NCBI GenBank assembly: GCA_004556965.1
Contig: SFFE01000037.1
Location: 1-7,158 of the forward strand
Direction of reading: 5' to 3'
DNA: 7,158 nt
Source of the DNA: Clostridiales bacterium
GTDB lineage: Bacteria > Bacillota > Clostridia > Oscillospirales > Oscillospiraceae
The notes beneath the pieces were generated by a model. That model saw nothing but the letters and a program-made list of their open reading frames with translations. It was not told the origin of the DNA and searched no databases. Of the stretch, positions 1 to 4,269 are shown piece after piece. Positions within the stretch are counted from its first letter, which is position 1. Each line of letters opens with the position of its first letter. Made by a program: the position numbers and the translations under genes.

Positions 1-207
1 AGTATAACTCTGTGCGCTCCATTTGTAAACATTTTTTTACGGATATAGTAGGACTGTCTATCAAATTTTTCTGTGTTTCTTTACGACACATGAGCATTGA
101 CAGCGGAGATCGATCTTACAAAAGCAGATGCGATTCGGCAGCAGATTCCGATCCTGAAAAACCGCCGGACGGATCTCTACCGGCTGCAATATTGAGCGCG
201 AAGCAGG
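1..207. other. Leader region without a convincing gene
   Basis: This stretch is visibly AT-richer than the coding DNA that follows. The plus-strand open frame beginning at 12 has no ribosome binding site and a composition unlike a protein. A short frame at 97-195 gives a more protein-like peptide (ending ILKNRRTDLYRLQY) but has only a TTG start, no Shine-Dalgarno sequence, and in-frame stops just upstream at 46-51 and 91. A TTGTAA / TATAGT pair (23-28, 44-49) has a 15-base spacer, too short for a good promoter. I see no RNA gene or strong terminator here. Confidence 0.4.
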
Positions 208-236
208 TTGACGAAGCTTGAAATTCTGAATATAAT
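208..236 (+). promoter_or_regulatory. Sigma-A type promoter of the deacylase gene
   Basis: A -35 box TTGACG (208-213, five of six consensus bases) and a perfect -10 box TATAAT (231-236) are separated by exactly 17 bases. Transcription should begin near 243, giving an untranslated leader of about 40 bases before the ATG at 283. The predicted start falls on a 10-base tandem repeat. Confidence 0.8.
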
Positions 237-242
237 CTAAAA

Positions 243-262
243 ATATATCGGCATATATCGGC
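243..262 (+). repeat. Perfect 10-base tandem repeat at the transcription start
   Basis: ATATATCGGC occurs twice head to tail (243-252 and 253-262), beginning at the expected transcription start of the deacylase gene and ending about 10 bases before its ribosome binding site. It could be an operator, a leader element or a chance duplication. Nothing in the window distinguishes these. Confidence 0.6.
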
Positions 263-282
263 GATTTCGTTGGGAGGAACAT

Positions 283-1221
283 ATGAAAGCTGTTTATTTT
301 ATTTGTAATAACCACGCATGGGGCCACGTTGCGGCTACCGTGTGGGCTGTCTTGGAGGAAGAGGGCTTTTTTCAGGAGCACACGGGCCTTTCGTTTGCCG
401 GACAGGAAATGATGAAATGCACCGAAAACGGCCATGAGTTCTGGTTCGTGCCGACGGATATCGCGCTCTGTCTGGACTATCCGCGCTTCCTGCCGGAGCT
501 GAACCGTTATTTCGCGGACTTCGATATGTCCGGAATGGTTACGTGGCACGAGGGCGCGAACGCCCCGGAAAACGTGCTGACGGTGCACTCTCTGGGTGAC
601 GTAAACTCCGGCGTTTACGGAAAGGCGAGTCCGCGCTTCATGCGCAACCTCCTGCGCGCGTTTGAGGAAAACCGCAAGGCGCTGGGCCTGGAGGCGTACC
701 ACGTGGCGACGGAGGCGACGCACTGGTCCGGCGTGCACGACGGACACGGCGATCCGAATCTGCTGGTGCAGTTCCCGGTGCCGATGGTGGACATTGAGGT
801 CGGCAGCAGCCCGCAGAGCTGGAACGACGAGACTGCCTGCCGCGCCCTCGCACGGACGCTGACGCACGTGTTTGACGACGACGGCCTGCGCGTACACAAC
901 CTCCTGTGTGTCGGCGGCGTGCATTTTGAGCCGAACTTCGCCGAGGCTGCCCTCAAAACATGGGGCGATGAGGCGTTCGGCGTGTCCCATATCATCGCCA
1001 ACCAGTGGCTGGTGTCGGGCGAGTACGAAGGGGAGAGCGGCTTTGAGCGCGCCTGCGCCTGTGTGGACGCAATCGACGGCGGCATCGAGGCCATCGTGTT
1101 CCACGACAAGATGAAGGGCTGCTACAAGGATCTCGTGCGCAAGCTCGGCCAGAAGTATCAGGTGCCGATCTACAAGCACCAGCGGCTGAGAAGCCCGGAA
1201 ACGATGGAATTCCATCTTTAA
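283..1221 (+). CDS. D-aminoacyl-tRNA deacylase-like protein, DTD2/GEK1 family
   Basis: This 312-residue cytosolic protein resembles the archaeal/plant D-aminoacyl-tRNA deacylases (DtdA/DTD2/GEK1, COG1650), which hydrolyse D-amino acids, including aldehyde-modified ones, from tRNA. Family landmarks appear in order: a WHEG...LTVHSLG segment (88-105), EATHW (144-148), VDIEVGSS (169-176), CVGGVHFEP (209-217), SHII (235-238) and a C-terminal EAIVFHDKMKG segment (269-279). From memory, archaeal members read THHGP, EIGSS and GGGHYAP at the central motifs. Here THHGP is THWSG and GGGHYAP is GGVHFEP, and about 11 extra residues, with two more histidines, lie between THW and EVGSS. The fold assignment is therefore firmer than the activity. 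The start is fixed by GGGAGG (272-277), five bases before the ATG. The gene is monocistronic, with its own promoter upstream and a shared terminator downstream. A related hydrolase with a changed substrate is the main alternative. Confidence 0.78.
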   Translation: MKAVYFICNNHAWGHVAATVWAVLEEEGFFQEHTGLSFAGQEMMKCTENGHEFWFVPTDIALCLDYPRFLPELNRYFADFDMSGMVTWHEGANAPENVLTVHSLGDVNSGVYGKASPRFMRNLLRAFEENRKALGLEAYHVATEATHWSGVHDGHGDPNLLVQFPVPMVDIEVGSSPQSWNDETACRALARTLTHVFDDDGLRVHNLLCVGGVHFEPNFAEAALKTWGDEAFGVSHIIANQWLVSGEYEGESGFERACACVDAIDGGIEAIVFHDKMKGCYKDLVRKLGQKYQVPIYKHQRLRSPETMEFHL

Positions 1222-1228
1222 AACGATC

Positions 1229-1259
1229 AAAACCGGTTCTGATTCAGAACCGGTTTTTT
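1229..1259. terminator. Bidirectional terminator between convergent genes
   Basis: AAAACCGGTTCTG (1229-1241) and CAGAACCGGTTTT (1245-1257) form a perfect 13-base-pair stem around the three-base loop ATT. It is followed by a T tract on the plus strand (1254-1259) and by TTTT on the minus strand. It can end transcription of the deacylase gene, whose stop is at 1219-1221, and of trmO, whose TGA (1246-1244) lies in the loop/stem. The stem therefore overlaps the last trmO codons. Confidence 0.92.
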
Positions 1260-1933
1260 GTATCTGCAGAAATGACTTCCCGCACCGTCAGCGTTTCATG
1301 ATCGACGGTAAAGCGCACGTCGAAGCCGCCAAACTCCAACCCATAGACGCGCTCCGGCGACGCTTGATAGCGCGGGCGCGGATCCTGCTCCAGCACGCCG
1401 GTAAGCGCGCCGCGCTTTTCAGGCGGAATCTGTTCAAGTAGGGGAGTGGGGAACACCACGCGCAGCTTTTGCATGTCGAACCGGTTGGTGAACCCGGCAG
1501 CGGCGTCGGGATGACAGTCAGCATAGGGAATGTACGGCTTGACGTCGTAAATCGGCGTTCCGTCCATGAGATCAGCGCCGGCGACATGCAGCACCGGGCC
1601 GAGCTCCGGGTGCAGCTCCACGCGCTCCAGCCGGACACAGGAGAGACCGATGGGGTTCGGACGAAAGGGCGAGCGCGTGGCGAATACGCCCATCCGGACG
1701 TTGCCGCCGAGCCGCGGCGGACGCACCGTGGGCGACCACGTATCCCGTTTCGATTCGGAAAACTCCCAGATCAGCCAGATATGCGAAAACTCGTCCAGCC
1801 CGCGAACGGCGTCTGCGTTGCGGTATTCCGGCTCGAACACAATGGCCGCCTGCAGCTCATCCACCAGCCCGCTCTGGCGCGGAATGCCGAACTTGGTGGG
1901 AAAGTCGCTGCGGATTCTGGCAATGGCCTTCAT
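1244..1933 (-). CDS. trmO: tRNA (N6-threonylcarbamoyladenosine37-N6)-methyltransferase TrmO (TsaA family)
   Basis: The 229-residue product matches TrmO, which uses S-adenosylmethionine to methylate t6A37 of tRNA-Thr, in the cytosol. The N-terminal TsaA domain begins AIARIRSDFPTKFGIPRQ (3-20). It continues with LDEFSHIWLIWEF (46-58), then GGNVRMGVFATRSPFRPNPI (76-95), the family signature around the cofactor site. Next come DGTPIYDVKPYIPYAD (124-139) and a C-terminal DPRP motif (184-187) typical of full-length TrmO. Length is close to the E. coli enzyme. An in-frame ATG 78 bases further upstream would give a longer protein, but that extension lies within nth and has no family similarity. The chosen ATG is preceded by AGGAGG seven bases away, inside the end of nth. 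Start and nth stop overlap as ATGA, indicating translational coupling. The last codons (KNRF) form half of the terminator stem. Confidence 0.93.
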   Translation of the reverse strand: MKAIARIRSDFPTKFGIPRQSGLVDELQAAIVFEPEYRNADAVRGLDEFSHIWLIWEFSESKRDTWSPTVRPPRLGGNVRMGVFATRSPFRPNPIGLSCVRLERVELHPELGPVLHVAGADLMDGTPIYDVKPYIPYADCHPDAAAGFTNRFDMQKLRVVFPTPLLEQIPPEKRGALTGVLEQDPRPRYQASPERVYGLEFGGFDVRFTVDHETLTVREVISADTKNRF

Positions 1934-2574
1934 TCCGCCGCCTCCTGCTCGTGCGTCTGGCACACGTGCCGCACGCAGCACAGCGCGCACTGCGGCTTGC
2001 GTGCGTCGCACACGGCCCTGCCGTGCAGCACCAGACGGTGGCAGAAGTCCGAGGATTGCTCCGGCGGCAGAATCGCGCGCAGCGCGGTTTCGATCTTGAC
2101 CGGGTCTTTCAGATTGTCCACCAGGCCCATGCGGTTGGACAGACGGATGCAGTGCGTGTCCACCACCACGGCGGGCTTATGATACACATCGCCAAGAATG
2201 AGGTTCGCCGTTTTGCGGCCAACGCCGGGCAGCTTGACCAGCTCTTCCATCGTGTCCGGCACACGTCCGCCATACTGCGTCAGCAGCACCTGCGCGCAGC
2301 TGACGATGTCCTTCGCCTTGGAGCGGAAAAAGCCGCACGAATGGATGTATTCCTCAACCTCGGCCACGTCTGCCTCGGCGAATGCCTGCAGCGTCGGAAA
2401 CCGCGCAAACAGCGCGGGCGTAATCTTATTTACGCGCTCGTCGGTGCACTGTGCCGCCAGACGCACGGAAAACAGCAATTCATAGTCCTTTTCATATTCC
2501 AGAGAGCATTCGGCGAGCGGGTATGCCTGCTCCAGACAGGAGAGAATCTCCTGCACCTGTTCCGGTGTTCGCAT
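1930..2574 (-). CDS. nth: Endonuclease III (DNA glycosylase/AP lyase)
   Basis: This 214-residue protein is a standard-length endonuclease III, the base-excision repair enzyme that removes oxidised pyrimidines and cleaves the abasic site. The helix-hairpin-helix LPGVGRKTAN (115-124) carries the catalytic lysine K121. The catalytic aspartate is D139 in VVVDTH (136-141). Four cysteines, C189, C196, C199 and C205, give the C-X6-C-X2-C-X5-C pattern of the [4Fe-4S] cluster, and AAQCTDERVNK (40-50) is also characteristic. The open frame extends 33 codons further upstream, but the ATG at 2574 is chosen because GGGGTGAT, four bases before it, matches the 16S tail and the family begins here. It is the first gene of a two-gene unit with trmO (ATGA overlap) and is divergent from rarA. 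No catalytic or cluster residue is missing. Confidence 0.96.
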   Translation of the reverse strand: MRTPEQVQEILSCLEQAYPLAECSLEYEKDYELLFSVRLAAQCTDERVNKITPALFARFPTLQAFAEADVAEVEEYIHSCGFFRSKAKDIVSCAQVLLTQYGGRVPDTMEELVKLPGVGRKTANLILGDVYHKPAVVVDTHCIRLSNRMGLVDNLKDPVKIETALRAILPPEQSSDFCHRLVLHGRAVCDARKPQCALCCVRHVCQTHEQEAAE

Positions 2575-2593
2575 TGTTATCACCCCGGCTGCC

Positions 2594-2622
2594 AGTTTAG
2601 CATAAAATCCGCAGAATTCCAA
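2594..2622 (-). promoter_or_regulatory. Possible promoter of nth-trmO
   Basis: On the minus strand TTGGAA (2622-2617) and TAAACT (2599-2594) are 17 bases apart and each match four of six consensus bases. Transcription would start near 2587, shortly before the nth ATG at 2574. An overlapping TATGCT (2604-2599) is another -10 candidate. The call rests on position as much as on sequence. Confidence 0.4.
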
Positions 2623-2630
2623 GCGTATCG

Positions 2631-2659
2631 TTGTCAAATGGAATAAAGTGCGATATAAT
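2631..2659 (+). promoter_or_regulatory. Sigma-A type promoter of rarA
   Basis: TTGTCA (2631-2636, five of six) and perfect TATAAT (2654-2659) are spaced by 17 bases. Expected start is near 2666, about 22 bases before the rarA ATG. The -35 lies back to back with the weaker divergent nth promoter, so both operons read out of a 113-base intergenic region. Confidence 0.82.
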
Positions 2660-2687
2660 AGACCAAAAACCAATTGGGAGGCGGAGC

Positions 2688-3950
2688 ATGTACAGACCGT
2701 TGGCGGACGAGATCCGGCCGCAATCGCTGGACGACGTGGTCGGGCAAAAGCATATCTTGGGCAGCGACGGAATGCTGCGCCGGATTGTGGAATCCGGGCA
2801 GATCCCGAACATGGTGTTTTACGGTCCGTCCGGCACCGGGAAAACGACGGTGGCCAGCATCATCGCGTCGCGCACGAACCGCACCCTGCGCCGCCTGAAC
2901 GCGACGACTGCCGGTATCGCCGACATCCGCAACATCATCGCGGAACTGGATACGATCCTCACGCCCGGCGGCGTACTGCTGTATCTGGATGAGATCCAGT
3001 ACTTCAACAAAAAGCAGCAGCAGTCCCTGCTGGAGTTTATGGAGGACGGACGCATCACCGTCATCGCGTCCACTACGGAAAACCCGTATTTTTATATCTA
3101 TAACGCTGTGCTCAGCCGCAGCACCGTGTTTGAGTTCAAGCAGGTTCCGGCGGAGGAGGCCGTCAAAGCGGTGCGCCGCGCGATTGGTATCCTCTCCGCG
3201 CGCGAGCAGGTAACGCCGGAGCTGGAGCCGGGCACGGCGGAATACATCGCAACCGTCTGCGGCGGCGATGTGCGCAAGGCGGTCAACGCGGTGGAGCTGC
3301 TGTTTTCCGCCGCAAAGCGGGAAGCGGGCGCCGTTTATCTCACGCGCAGGGACGCGGAAGCCATCTCCCAGCGCAGCGCCATGCGCTACGACCGGGCGGG
3401 GGACGATCATTACGACATCGTCTCCGCGCTCATGAAATCGCTGCGCGGCTCTGACCCGGACGCAGCGCTGCACTATCTGGCGCGGCTGCTGGAGGCGGGC
3501 GACCTCACCGGCGCGTGCCGCCGAATTCTGTGCTCCGCGAGCGAGGACATCGGCCTCGCGTATCCGCAGGCGGCGGCAATCGTCAAGGCGTGTGTGGACA
3601 GCGCGCTGCAGCTCGGCTTGCCGGAGGCGCAGCTGCCGCTGGCAGAGGCGGTGATTCTGCTGGCCACCGCGCCGAAATCCAACTCGGTCGTGGCGGCGAT
3701 TCAGGCTGCGACCGCCGATGTGCGCGCGGGCAAGGCCGGGCCAATCCCCAGAGAGCTGCAGAATGTCCATGCGGACGGCACCGGCTTCGAGCGGGAGCAG
3801 GGCTACCAATATCCGCATTCTTTTCCCGGCCACTGGGTGCGCCAGCAGTATCTGCCGGACGAATTGCGCAATGCGCACTATTATCACTATGGCGACAATA
3901 AAACCGAACAGGCTGCCAGAGCATACTGGGAGCAGATTAAAAGGAAGTAA
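2688..3950 (+). CDS. rarA: Replication-associated recombination protein A (RarA/MgsA), AAA+ ATPase
   Basis: The 420-residue product is a RarA/MgsA/WHIP-family clamp-loader-like ATPase, known to act at stalled replication forks. After the family N-terminus (PLADEIRPQSLDDVVGQKHIL, about 4-24) it has Walker A GPSGTGKTT (46-54, K52), Walker B LLYLDE (97-102), sensor 1 STTENP (128-133), an SR pair with candidate arginine finger R144, and a sensor-2-like GGDVRKAVNAVELL. The C-terminal half carries the tetramerisation-domain signatures GLAYPQA, ATAPKSN and YPHSFPGHWVRQQYLPDEL. Length is normal. The frame is open from 2631, but that ATG overlaps the promoter -35. The ATG at 2688 has GGGAGG six bases upstream and starts at the family N-terminus. 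It is the first gene of a unit with the DUF951 gene, whose ribosome binding site overlaps the rarA stop. The catalytic motifs are intact. Confidence 0.95.
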   Translation: MYRPLADEIRPQSLDDVVGQKHILGSDGMLRRIVESGQIPNMVFYGPSGTGKTTVASIIASRTNRTLRRLNATTAGIADIRNIIAELDTILTPGGVLLYLDEIQYFNKKQQQSLLEFMEDGRITVIASTTENPYFYIYNAVLSRSTVFEFKQVPAEEAVKAVRRAIGILSAREQVTPELEPGTAEYIATVCGGDVRKAVNAVELLFSAAKREAGAVYLTRRDAEAISQRSAMRYDRAGDDHYDIVSALMKSLRGSDPDAALHYLARLLEAGDLTGACRRILCSASEDIGLAYPQAAAIVKACVDSALQLGLPEAQLPLAEAVILLATAPKSNSVVAAIQAATADVRAGKAGPIPRELQNVHADGTGFEREQGYQYPHSFPGHWVRQQYLPDELRNAHYYHYGDNKTEQAARAYWEQIKRK

Positions 3951-3953
3951 CGC

Positions 3954-4133
3954 ATGGACATTCAGGTAGGCGATATTCTCACGATGAAAAAGCAGCATCC
4001 CTGCGGCGAAAAGCGCTGGCAGGTGCTGCGCATCGGCGCGGATTTCAAGCTCCGCTGTCTCGGCTGCGGGCGGGAAGTGATGGGGCCGCGCTCAAAGTTT
4101 GAAAAGAACGTCCGGCAGGTCGAGCGTCCGTGA
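3954..4133 (+). CDS. DUF951 family small protein (YyzM-like)
   Basis: This 59-residue protein begins MDIQVGDILTMKKQHPCG and matches the DUF951 family of Firmicutes. Diagnostic are VGD near the start (5-7), KKQHPCG (12-18), W22, the IGAD turn (27-30), CLGCG (35-39), VMGPRSKFEK (42-51), and a basic end. Cysteines C17, C35 and C38 could help bind a metal or nucleic acid, but the family has no established function that I know of. The ATG is three bases after the rarA stop, with AAGGAAG (3941-3947) as ribosome binding site running into that stop, so the two are almost certainly co-transcribed and possibly coupled. Codon use resembles that of the neighbours. The protein is short, and so is easily missed in annotation. 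Confidence 0.9.
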   Translation: MDIQVGDILTMKKQHPCGEKRWQVLRIGADFKLRCLGCGREVMGPRSKFEKNVRQVERP

Positions 4134-4269
4134 CAACGGCGGCTGTGAATTTTACGAACCTTTTTCAAACCCCGGCTGGGAAAGTTTACGTTCCCCTTTT
4201 AAGATGAAAAAACGGGGTGTCTGTGTGTACCCCGCTGAAAATGAAAAACTGAGAAGGAGAGAGCAAGCA
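4134..4269. other. Intergenic gap with a GC hairpin, no firm promoter
   Basis: The gap has no convincing -35/-10 pair. Two related stretches, TTTACGAACCTTTTTC (4151-4166) and TTTACGTTCCCCTTTT (4185-4200), agree at 11 of 16 positions. CGGGGT (4213-4218) pairs with ACCCCG (4229-4234). Read on the minus strand, that hairpin is followed by six T residues, like a small terminator, although no minus-strand gene is visible to its right before the transposase. The ribosome binding site of the next gene (AAGGAGA, 4254-4260) closes the gap. Confidence 0.4.

Noticed and set aside
61..1230. 389-codon open frame on the minus strand
   Set aside because: It lies antisense to the deacylase gene, has no recognisable family or ribosome binding site, and its His/Arg/Val-rich composition is typical of the reverse of a GC-rich gene.
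1469..2182. 237-codon plus-strand frame across trmO and nth
   Set aside because: It is antisense to two well-recognised genes and has no start signal or family likeness.
2631..2687. Upstream ATG for rarA
   Set aside because: It coincides with the -35 box of the rarA promoter, so it would not be in the transcript, and the extra residues are not part of the family.
2634..3998. 454-codon open frame on the minus strand
   Set aside because: It is antisense to rarA, which has complete AAA+ motifs. The reverse product has no motif and an Arg/Gln/His-rich shadow composition.
4099..4269. 57-codon N-terminal extension of the phosphoesterase
   Set aside because: The extension overlaps the end of the DUF951 gene, lacks a ribosome binding site and would bury the signal peptide.
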